Assembly: GCA_016785225.1 (NCBI GenBank)
Contig: JAFBJZ010000610.1
Span: 372,001-436,000 of the forward strand
DNA length: 64,000 bases
Direction: 5' to 3'
DNA from: Psettodes erumei
Lineage: Eukaryota; Chordata; Actinopteri; Pleuronectiformes; Psettodidae
Positions 51,118-62,000 of this stretch are shown here, piece after piece; position 1 is the stretch's first letter, and each line of letters opens with the position of its first letter. Made by a program: the position numbers and the translations under genes. Below the pieces are notes generated by a model. It was not told the origin of the DNA. It made no database searches and saw only the letters and a program-made list of their open reading frames with translations.

Positions 51118-52440
51118 TCATGGTGTTTTACATATTTAATGTTGAATTTCTATGTATTGTTGTGTTTTCACCCCACTGTAGTCCTCCATTGCTTTATTTA
51201 TTTATTTATGTCACTTGGATGTACTTTTGTTCCTCAGGGTGCATTTCATTGTGTACTTTTACTAAATCTGTTTATTTACTATCCGCATCACTTGGATGTA
51301 TTTCTTTCTCTCTGGGTGCATTTGATCGTGCACATCCTCTAAATCTGTTTATTTACTATCCGCATCACTTGGATGTATTTCTATTTCTCTGGGGGCATTA
51401 TGTACATCCAGTGGAATGCATTGAATGTTGCATGGCTGGAACTAACCTGTTTACTCTGAGAATAAGCAGATTTCCTTGGATAGTAGTAGCAGTGTTACAG
51501 CCAAAGAGCAGTTCCAGGGAAAACAAAAGTCCAGCAGATGTAGACCAGATAGGGACAGCAGGTTCAGGGAGGCAGATGTAGCCCGCAAGAATCCAGGTAA
51601 AAAGACATCTGTCATACTGTACCCAGTCACATAATGTCATTTTTTTTTACAGCTTTTACCGAAGCCAAAACACAAATACACCTGGTTTGTAGGTTTTCCA
51701 CAAGTCGCCGAGTTATTGTTGATACTATTAAGCTGATGTTAACCCACTGTGACCCTATACTAATACACTTTTTCTATTTTAGAGGATGCCAAACACCACA
51801 GCGATGAGACAAACCTGCACAAGAAAACCAATACATAAAAAAGGGAGGTTTCTGTCCTCTTTTTTCATTTTTTTTTTCTTTTTTTGTGATCCACTGACTT
51901 TGAAAACTCTCACTTACCAATGTCTGTCTTTGTCTCCAAGGAAAGATGGCAACACCTGAACTCTGAGGACAAAGCTCAAGAGCAGGACATCAACCCAAAC
52001 AGAAGGTAAGTCATCTACTGGTACAACAACAAACTGGTGTTTCCTTCATTTTGACTGCAGTGTCTATTAGGATGACTGTATGAACAAATGTTAAAAACAA
52101 AATGCCCTTTAGTTTCACCTGTCTTGTTTGCTGACGTTAAATTCTGTTAATTCACGTGACTACAATGTTGACTACAATGTTTTCAGAAAACAAGGAAGAT
52201 GACCAGTCCAGACCAGTGCTCCGAGACATCCACTGAAGATTTTTTCTTTTCATCATTTTTGATAGTCTGTCATATTTTCACCCAAGTACTTTACTTTGTA
52301 AATCAGTTTTTGTGATTACTGTGCCAGTAAATCCTGGTAGACTAATCCTTCCTTTTACTAAAACACCATGTGGATTGACAACGTGTTTCTTTAAATTTGG
52401 ATGTTTGTTTGTTTGTTTTTAATGGATGTGTTACAGTTTT
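51118..52440. other. Helentron 3' flank: 77-bp tandem repeat, then AT-rich sequence
   Basis: Three 77-bp copies of a TCACTTGGATGTA-containing unit begin at 51211, 51288 and 51365. After that the DNA is AT-rich with T-runs (51640, 51863-51886) and no coding motif. A GTTTGTTTGTTTGTTTTT run is at about 52405-52422. The 3' terminus of the transposon should be in here; no terminal hairpin could be assigned with confidence. Confidence 0.5.
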
Positions 52441-52671
52441 CCCGCATGGGTTTTGGGTCTGATAAATGCACGCATCCCCGGAGGTCAGCGCTCGTTGGCA
52501 TGTATTAGCTCTAGAATTGCCACAGTTATCCAAGTAACGTCAGAGCGATCAAAGGAACCATAACTGATTTAATGAGCCATTCGCAGTTTCACTGTACCGG
52601 CCGTGTGTACTTAGACTTGCATGGCTTAATCTTTGAGACAAGCATATGCTACTGGCAGGATCAACCAGGTA
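52441..52671 (-). rRNA. 18S rRNA, 5' end only (~231 nt, truncated)
   Basis: On the minus strand the sequence begins TACCTGGTTGATCCTGCCAG at 52671, the universal start of eukaryotic 18S rRNA. It continues colinear through AAGTACACACGGCCGGTACAG, the CTAGAGCTAATACATGC helix region and GATGCGTGCATTTATCAGACC. It loses 18S identity just after AACCCATGCGGG (about 52441), where Helentron-flank DNA begins. Only about one-eighth of the gene remains, so it cannot give a functional rRNA. The retained part looks almost undamaged, which suggests a recent break, ongoing homogenisation or an assembly join. Confidence 0.95.
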
Positions 52672-52821
52672 GCTGCCCTGGGTAGCTGCACGGAGAGGAG
52701 CCGGCACAGGCACGGGCAGGTGGCTGGGTGGGTGTGCGGGTGGGCGGTTGGGTGGGTGAGCAGGTGGGTGGGTGGGTGGGTGAGCGGCCGGCCGGCCGAG
52801 CCAGAGCCGATACAGCCATCC

Positions 52822-52878
<57 letters not shown>

Positions 52879-53039
52879 CCCAGCCTGCCCAGCCTGGACC
52901 GGACCGGACCGTGCGCCATGGGACGTGCTGGGGCCCAACCCACAGGCGTGCTGTGGGAGGGCGAGGCGAGACGAAGTGAAAGGGAAGCTCCCGTCGGGAG
53001 CTCCCAGGGTTTAGGTTTTGAGAAAACCGTGCTCACCAG
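52672..53039 (-). other. Probable 5' external transcribed spacer of rDNA
   Basis: GC-rich DNA directly upstream (minus-strand sense) of the 18S start. It holds GGGTG-type repeats (52725-52790), about fourteen CCTG units (52823-52880) and a palindrome AGCTCCCG-T-CGGGAGCT (52986-53002). Composition changes sharply to AT-rich satellite at about 53030-53040, so the Pol I start may be near there, though no promoter consensus is known to me. At ~370 bp it is short for a vertebrate 5' ETS and may be shortened. Coding frames through it are artefacts. Confidence 0.65.
52823..52880. repeat. (CCTG)n microsatellite
   Basis: About fourteen uninterrupted CCTG tetranucleotides. Confidence 0.97.
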
Positions 53040-56000
53040 AGGTGCATGGAATGAAAATAACACTTTAGTATCATTCTTTAGTATCATTCTTTGTCAGTTG
53101 ATAACAATGCATATAAAGCAAAAAGTTCATGGGGTCCCCCCTTCTGCACAAGTGCAAACAGGCCAGTGACCAAAAGCTTTTCTCGCGAGAGAAAAGCAAA
53201 AAGTGGACAGTACTGTGTTTTTTTGGGGACATGGGTGCCTGGAATCATAAAATAACACTTTCATATCATTTTGTCAGTTGATAATGCATATAAAGCAAAA
53301 AGTTCATGGGTCCCCCTTCTGCACAAAGCAAACAGGCATATGACCAAAACCTGCTTTTCTCGAAAAGAAAAAGCTCAAAAAAGGACACAGTGTGTGTTTT
53401 TGGGGACATGGGTGCCTGGAATCATAAAATAACACTTTAGTATCATCTTTGTCAGTTGTCAGTTGATAATGCATATAAACAAAAAGTTCATGGGTCCCGC
53501 TTGGGTCTGCAAACAGGCAGTTCTGCACAAGTGCAAACAGGCCAGCAAAACCAAAACCTGCTTTTCTGGAATCAAAAAAACTTTTTAATAATTCTAAGTT
53601 GTTGATGGTATGGTGTTTCATGGGGGGACATGGGAATGGAATCATAAAATAACACTTTAGTATCATTCTTGGTCAGTTGATAAACAAATAAAGCAAAAAA
53701 GTTCATGGACACCCCCTTCTGCACAAGTGCAAACAGGCCAGTGACAAAAATGAAGCTTTTCTGAAGCAAATGGGAGAAAAGCACATTAAGTGTGTTTGTG
53801 TTTTTGGGGACATGGGTGCATGGAATCATGAAATAACACTTTAGTATCATTCTTGTCAGTTGATAAATGGAAATAAAGCAAAAATTCCATGGATCACCCC
53901 TTTTGCACAAGTTCAAAGAGGCCAGTGACTGTGAGCTTTTTTTTCTCGCGAGAGAAAAGCACTTAATGGACAGGACTGTGTTTTTTGGGGACATGGGTGC
54001 CTGGAATCATAAAATAACACTTTAGTATCATTCTTTGTCAGTTGATAATGGATATTGTCATGGGTTGATAATGGATAGTGCAAACAGGCCAAAAATTCCA
54101 TGGGCTACCCCTTCTGCACAAGTGCAAAAACGCCAGTGACTGTGAGCTTTTCTCTTGAAAAAGCACATAAAAGGACATATCATTGTGGTTTGATAGACAT
54201 CAGTGCCTGGAATCATAAAATAACACTTCAGTATCATTCTTTGTCAGTTCATAGTGGATATAAAGCAAAAATTCCATGGGTCACCCCTTCTGCATAACTG
54301 CAAATATGCCAGTGAGTGTCTGCTTTTCTTTTGGGACGGTACTGTGTTTTTTATAGACATCGGTTCTGGAATCATAAAATAACACTTTATTATTATCATT
54401 CAGTCAGTTGACAATGCATATTGCAAATATTTCATGGGTCCCCGCTTCTGCACAAAGCAAACAGGCATATGACCAAAACCTGCTTTTATTGCCGAGAAAA
54501 AAGCACTAAATGCACACTGTGTACTGTGTTTTTTGGATGGACATGGAATGAAACAACACTTTAATATCAATCATGAAACAACACTTTAATATCATTCTTG
54601 GTCAGTTGACAATGCATAGGGAGCACAACGTTCATGGGCCCCACACTTCTGCAAAACAGCAAATAGGCATATGACCAAAAACCTGAGAAAAGAAAACTCA
54701 CAAAGACAGTATGTGTGTTTTGGTGGACGTGGGTGCATGGAATCATGAAATAACACTTTAGTATCATTCTTTGTCAGTTGATAATGGATACAAAACAAAA
54801 AATTGCATGGGTCACCCCTTGGCACAACTAAACAGGCAAGTGAAGTGACTGTGAGCTTTTCTCGAGAAGAAAAGCACTAAATCTACAGTACTGTGTTTTT
54901 GGGGACATGGGTGCCTGGAATCATAAAATAACACTTTAATATCAATCTTGGTCAGTTGACAATGCATATGGAGCAAAAAGTTCATGGGTCCACGCTTCTG
55001 CACAAGACCAATCAGGCATATGACCAAAACCTGGCATATGAAAAACCAAAACCAGTAGTTTTTCTCGCCGAAAAAAAAGCACATAAAAATAACACAGTAG
55101 TGTGTTTTTTGGGGACATGGGTGCATGGAATCATGAAAAATAACACTTTAGTATCGTTCTTGGTCATAATGATAATGGAAAAAAAGCAAAAAATTCCATG
55201 GATCACCCCTTTTGCACAAGTTCAAAAGGCCAGTGACTGTGAGCTGGACGGGAGAAAGAAAAAAGCACTTAATGGGGGGGACTGTTTTTTGGGCGACATG
55301 GGTGCCAGGAATCATGAAATAACACTTCTATATCATTCTTGGTCAGTTGATAATGGAAATAAAGCAAAAAAAATTCCATGGATCACCCCTTTTGCACAAG
55401 TCTAAAAAGAGGCCAGTGACTGTGAGCTTTTCTCGCCGAGAAAAAAAGCACTTAATGGGAGACAGGACTGTGCTTTGGGGGGACATGGGTGCCTGGAATC
55501 ATAAAATAACACTGTAGTATCATTTTTTGTAATGTTGATAAGATAAAAAAAAAAAAATTACCCTTCTTCTGCTGCTGTGAAAAACGCCTGTGAGTGAGCT
55601 TTTCGCCGAGAAAAGCAAAAGAGACCGTATTGTGGTTTGATAGACATCAGTGCCTGGAATCATAAAATAACTTTTTCGTATCATTCTTTGTCAGTTCATA
55701 GTGGATATAAAGCAAAAATTCCATGGGTCACCCCTTCTGCATAAGTGCAAATATGCCAGTGAGTGTTTGCTTTTTGGAATCATAAACGGTACTGTGTTTT
55801 TTATAGACATCGGTTCTGGAATCATAAAATAACGCTTTATTATCATTGTTGATCAGTTGACAATGCATATGTAGCAAATATTTCATGGGTCCCTGCTTCT
55901 GCACAATAGCAAACAGGCATATGACCAAAACCTGCTTTTCTCGCCGAAAAAAAAAGATGGACAGTACTGTGTTTTGGTGGACATGGACATTGGTGCATGG

Positions 56001-59000
56001 AATCATGAAATAGCACTTTAGTATCATTCTTTGTCAGTTGATAATGGATATAAAGCAAAAATTTCATGGGCTACCCCTTCTGCACAAGTGCAAAGAAGCC
56101 AGTGAGTGTTAGCTTTTCTCGTCAAAAAAAAAGCACTTAAATAGCGGACTGTGTTTTGGGGACATGGGTGCCTGGAATCATAAAATAACACTTCAGTATC
56201 AGTCTTTGGGACATGGGTGCCTGGAATCATAAAATAACACTTCAGTATCAGTCTTTGTCACTAAAAATAACACATTTAGAACAAAAAGTTCATGGATAAC
56301 CCCTTCTGCTCAAGTGCAAACAGGTATATGACCAAAACATGCTTTTCTCATCAGAGAAAACCTTAAAAAAGGACACAAGTGTCTTTTTTTGAGGACATGG
56401 GTTTATGGAATCATAAAATAACACTTCAGTATCAGTCTTTGTCAGTCAAAAATGGATATAAACCAAAAATCCATGGGTCACCCCTTCTGCAGAGTGAAAA
56501 CAGGCCAGTGAGTGTGAGCTTCACTCCGAGAAAAAAGCACTAAATGCTGCGGTACTGTGTTTTTGGGGACAAGCGTGCCTTGAAATTTAAAATAACACTT
56601 TCATATCATTCTTGGTCAGTTGACAATGCATATGGAGAAGTTCATGGGTTCCTGCTTCCCTGCTTCTGCACAAAGCAAACAGGCATATGATCAAAACCTG
56701 CTTTTCTCGCCGAAAAAAAGCTCACAAGAGTTTTGGTGACATTGTTTTTTGGTGGACATGGGTGTATGGAATCAGGAAATAACACTTTAGTATCGTTCTT
56801 TGTCAGTTAATAATGGATATTTAGCAATAATCCAATGGGTCATCCCTTCCGCACAGGTTCAGACAGGCCAATGACTGTGAGCTTTTCTCGAGAATAGCCG
56901 AGAATAGCAGTTAATGGGAACAGTACTGTTTTTGGGGGACATGGGTGCCTGGAATCATGAAATAACACTTTAATATCATTTTGGTCAGTTGACAATGCAT
57001 GCATGGAGAAAAAAAGTTCATGGGTCCCCGCTTCTGAACAAGAGCAAGCAGGCATATGACCAAAAGCTGCTTTTCTCGCCGTGAAAAGCTCAGAATAGAC
57101 AGTACTGTGTTTTGGTGGACATGGGTGCATGGAATCATGGAATCATGAAATAACACTTTAGTATCATTCTTGGTCAGTTGATATTAGTTATAAACCAAAA
57201 ATCCCATGGGTCACCTTCTGCACAAGTTCTGCAGGCCAGTGAAGTTCAAACAGGCGAGAAGTGACTTAATGTGAGCTTGTATTCGATGAGAAAAAGCACT
57301 TAATGGGCCGGTATTGTATTTTGATGAACATCGGTGCCTAGAATCATAAGGTAACACTTTAATATCATTCTAGGTCAGTTGACAATGGGTTTGGAGCAAA
57401 AATTTCATGGGTCCCCCTTCTGCACAACACAACAGCAAACATGCATATGACCAAAACCTGCTTTTCTCGCTGAGAAAAACACTAAATCTGCAGTACTGTG
57501 TTTTGGTGGACATGGGTGCCTGGAATCCTGGAAAAATAATTTTATATTTTATATCATTGTTGGTCAGTTGACAAGGCACATGGAGCAAAACGTTCATGGT
57601 TCCCCGCTTCTGCACAAGAGCAAAAAGGTATATGACCAAAAAACCTGCTTTTATATGACCAAAACCTGCTTTTCTGGAATCACGAGAGAAAAGATCACAA
57701 CAGACAGTACTGTGTTTTGTTGGACATGGGTGTATGGAATCATGAAATAACAGTTTCGTATCATTCTTTGTCAGTTGATAATGGATATGTAGCAATAATC
57801 CCATGGGTCACCCCTTCTGCACAAGTTCAAAGAGGCCAACGACTGTGAGCTTTTTTCTCGCCGAGGAAAGCACTTAATGGCCGGACTGTGTTTTGGGGAC
57901 ACGGGTGCATGGAATCATGAAATAACACTTTAATATAGCTCTTTATCAGTTGATTATGGATATAAAAGCAAAAACTTCCATGGGTCACCCTTTCTGCTCA
58001 AGATCAAACAGGCCAGTGACTCTGAGCGTTTCTCGCCGAAGAAAAGCACAAGTAAGTGCTGTGTACTGTGTTTTGGGGGGCATGGGTGCCTGGCATCATA
58101 AACTAACACCTTTATATGATTGTTGGTCAGTTGACAATGCATATGGAGGAAAAAAAGAGTTCATGGGTCCCCTGCTTCTGCACAGTAAACAGGTAAACCA
58201 AAACCTGCTTTTCTGCAAAACCTGCTTAAACAGGCATATGACCAAAACCTGCTTTTCTCATGAAAAAAAGCTGGAACAAGTTTGACAGTACTGTGTTTTG
58301 GTGGACATTGGTGCATGGAATCATGAAATAAGAATTTAGTATCATTCCTTGTCAGTTCATAGTGGACATAAAGAAAAAAATTCCATGGGTCACCCCTTCT
58401 GCGCAATTTCAAACACACCAGTGACCGTGAGCTTTTCTTGTCGAGAAAAGCACTTAATGGACAGTACTGTGTTTTGGTGGACATGGGTTTATGGAATCAT
58501 GAAATAACACTTTAATATCATTCTTGGTCAGTTGATCATGGATATAAAGCAAAAATCCCTTGGGTTACCCCTTCTGCACATGTTCAAACAGGCCAGTGAG
58601 TGTGAGCTTGTCTCGCCGAGAAAAGCACTTAATAATGGCGGACTTTGTTTTTTTGGGGGAAATGGGTGCCTGGAATAAAATAAAAATAACAATATCATTT
58701 GGTCATCATTCTTGGTCATATTGACAATGCATATGGAGGATAAAGTTCATGGGTCCCCGCTTCTGCATATGAACAGAGCAAACAGGCATATGCACTAAAA
58801 AAAACCTTTTCTCGCTGAAAAAAAAGCACTAAATGCATGGTACTGTGTTTTGGGGGACATGGCTGCTTGGAATCATGAAACAACACTTTAATATCATTCT
58901 TGGTCAGTTGACAATGCATATGGAGCAAAAAGTTCATGGGTCCACGCTTCTGCACAAAGCAAACAAACAGGCATATGACCAAAATAAGACCAAAAAAGCT

Positions 59001-62000
59001 CACAAGGGACAGTACTGTGTTTTTTTTTGGATATGGGTGTATGGAATCATGAAATAACACTTTAGTATCATTTTGGGGACATGGGTGCCTGGAATCATAA
59101 AATAACACTTTATTATCATTCTTGGTCAGTTGATAATGCATAAAGCAAAAAAGTTCATGGGTCACCCCTTCTGCACAAAGCAAACAGGCATATGACCAAA
59201 ACCTTTTTTCTCGCCGAAAAAGCTCAAAGAGGACAGTGTGTTTTTTTGGGGACATGGGTGCATGGAATCATAAAATAACACTTTAGTATCATCTTTTGTC
59301 AGTTGATCATTCTTTGTCAAAAGAAAAAACATATAAAACAAAAAAAAGTTCATGGAAACCCCTTCTGCACAAAGTGCAAACAGGCATGTGACAAAAACTG
59401 CTTTTCTCGCCGAGAAAAAACAAAAAAGGGTGGTAGTGTTTTTTTTGAGGACATGGGTGCATGGAATCATAAAATAACACTTTAGTATCATTCTTTGTCA
59501 GTTGATAACACATATAGAACAAAAAGTTCATGTCCCCCCCTTCTGCACAAGTGCAAACAGGCATATGACCAAAAACCTTTTTTCTCGCCGAAAAAAAGCT
59601 CAAAGGAGGACAGTGTGTTTTTGGTGGACATGTTTGCATGGGACAAAAAATAACATGGAATCATGTCAAATAACACTTCAATATCTTTGTCTTTGTCAGT
59701 AGATAAAAATGCATATAAAAAAAAAATTTCATGGGTAACCCCTTCTGCACAAGTGCAAACAGCATATGTGAGAGTGTGTTTTTTTTCGTCGAAAAAAAGC
59801 ACTCAAAAGGACACAAGTGTGTGTTTTGAGGACATGGGTGCATGGAATCATAAAATAACACTTTAGTATCATTCTTTGTCAGTTGATAACACATATAAAC
59901 AAAAAGTTCATGGGTAACCCCTTCTGCACAAGTGCAAACAGGTATATGACCAAAACGTTTTTTTTCTCGTCGAGAAAAAGCAAAAAAAGGACAGTAGTGT
60001 GTTTTTGAGGACATGGGTGCATGGAATCATAAAATAACACTTCAGTATCAGTCTTTGTCACTAGATAACACATTTAGAACAAAAAGTTCATGGTAACCCT
60101 TCTGCACAAGTGCAAACAGGTATAGTGCAAAACAGACTATGAAAAAAAAAACTGTGTTTTTTTCTCGTCGAGAAAACCTCAAAAAAAGGACACAAGTGTG
60201 TTTTTGGACATGGACATGGGTGCATGGAATCATAAAATAACACTTTCAGTATCATTCTTTGTCACTAGATAACACATATAGAAAAAAAAAGTTCATGGTA
60301 ACCCCTTCTGCACAAGTGCAAACAGGTATGAAAAAAAAGTTTTTTTTTCGCCGAGAAGAAAACCAAAAAAAAAAAGGACACATGTGTGTTTTTGGGACAT
60401 GGGTGCATGGAATCATAAAATAACACTTCAGTATCAGTCTTTGTCACTAGATAACACATTTAAACAAAAAGTTCATGGGTAACCCCTTCTGCACAAGTGC
60501 AAACAGGTATATGACAAAAAACTTTGCTTTTCTCGAGAAAACCTCAAAAAAGGACACAAGTGTGTTTTTGAGGACATGGGTGCATGGAATCATAAAATAA
60601 CACTTATATTTCTTTGTTTGTCACTAGATAATAGACATTTAGAAAAAAAAGTTCATGGGTAACCCCTTCTGCACAAGTGCAAACAGGTATATGACCAAAA
60701 GCTTTTTTTTCTCGTCGAGAAAACCTCAAAAAGGACACAAGTGTGTTTTTGGACATGGGGACATGGGTGCATGGAATCATAAAATAACACTTCAGTATTG
60801 TTCTTTGTCACTAGATAACACATTTAGAAAAAAAAAGTTCATGCTCAAGGCAAACCCCTTCTGCACAAGTGCAAACAGGTATATATGACCAAAACGTTTT
60901 TTTTCTCGTCGAAAAAAACCAAAAAAAGGACACAAGTGTGTTTTTTTGAGGACATGGGTGCATGGAATCATAAAATAACACTTCAGTATCAGTCTTTGTC
61001 ACTAGATAACACATTTAGAACAAAAAGTTCATGGATAACCCCTTCTGCTCAAGTGCAAACAGGTATATGACCAAAACGTGTTTTTTTCTCGTCGAGAAAA
61101 CCTCAAAAAGGACACAAGTGTTTTTTGAGGACATGGGGCATGTGCATGGAATCAAAATAACTAACACTTCAGTCTTTGTCACTAGATAACACATTTATAG
61201 ACAACAATTTATGGATAACCCCTTCTTCATGGTGCAACCCCTTCTGCACAAGTGCAAACAGGTATATGACCAAAACGTGTTTTTTTCGAGAAAACCTCAA
61301 AAAAAGTCAAAAAAGGACAGTGGTGTGACATGAGGACATGGGTGCATGGAATCATAAAATAACACTTCAGTATCAGTCTTTGTCACTAGATAACACATTT
61401 AGAACAAAAAGTTCATGGATAACCCCTTCTGCTCAAGTGCAAACAGGTATATGACCAAAACGTTTTTTTCTCGAGAGAAAACCTCAAAAAAGGACACAAG
61501 TGTGTTTTTGAGGACATGGGTGCATGGAATCATAAAATAACACTTCAGTATCAGTCTTTGTCACTAGATAACACATTTAGAACAAAAAAGTTCATGGATA
61601 ACCCCTTCTGCTCAAGTGCAAACAGGTATATGACCAAAACGTGCTCTCGTCGAGAAAACCTCAAAAAGGACACAAAGTGTGTTTGACACAAGTGTGTTGC
61701 ATGGAATCATAAAATAACACTTCAGTGCATGGAATCATAAAATAACACTTCAGTATCAGTTTTGTCACTAGATAACACATTTAAAACAAAAAAAAGTTCA
61801 TGGATAACCAAGTGCAAACAAGTGCAAACAGGTATATGACCAAAACGTTTTTTCTCGGACGAGAAAACCTCAAAAAAGGACACAAGTGTGTTTTTGAGGA
61901 CATGGGTGCATGGAATCATAAAATAACACTTCAGTATCAGTCTTTGTCACTAGATAAACACATTTAAACAAAAAAGTTCATGGATAACCCCTTCTGCTCA

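Larger units (their letters stand above)
40184..52430 (+). mobile_element. Helentron (Helitron-2 type rolling-circle transposon), nearly full coding length
   Basis: The transcript model has 16 exons: 15 short ones (40184-43964) and a long last exon (44532 to about 51117), with all splice phases compatible. Domain order is SGNH-like hydrolase, Pro-rich linker, C76/OTU-like cysteine protease, Lys-rich repeats, Cys-rich fingers, DUF6570/Helitron-N, HUH Rep, PIF1 helicase and EEP endonuclease. An EEP nuclease after the helicase defines Helentrons. Disruptions are frameshifts near 45.71, 48.70 and 50.92 kb and a UGA at 47290. The true ends are not fixed; the right limit is set only by the start of rDNA. 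Confidence 0.8.

Noticed and set aside
52549..53169. Open frames with poly-CLPA or GRQA repeats on both strands
   Set aside because: They overlap the 18S fragment and the CCTG and GGTG repeats of the transcribed spacer.
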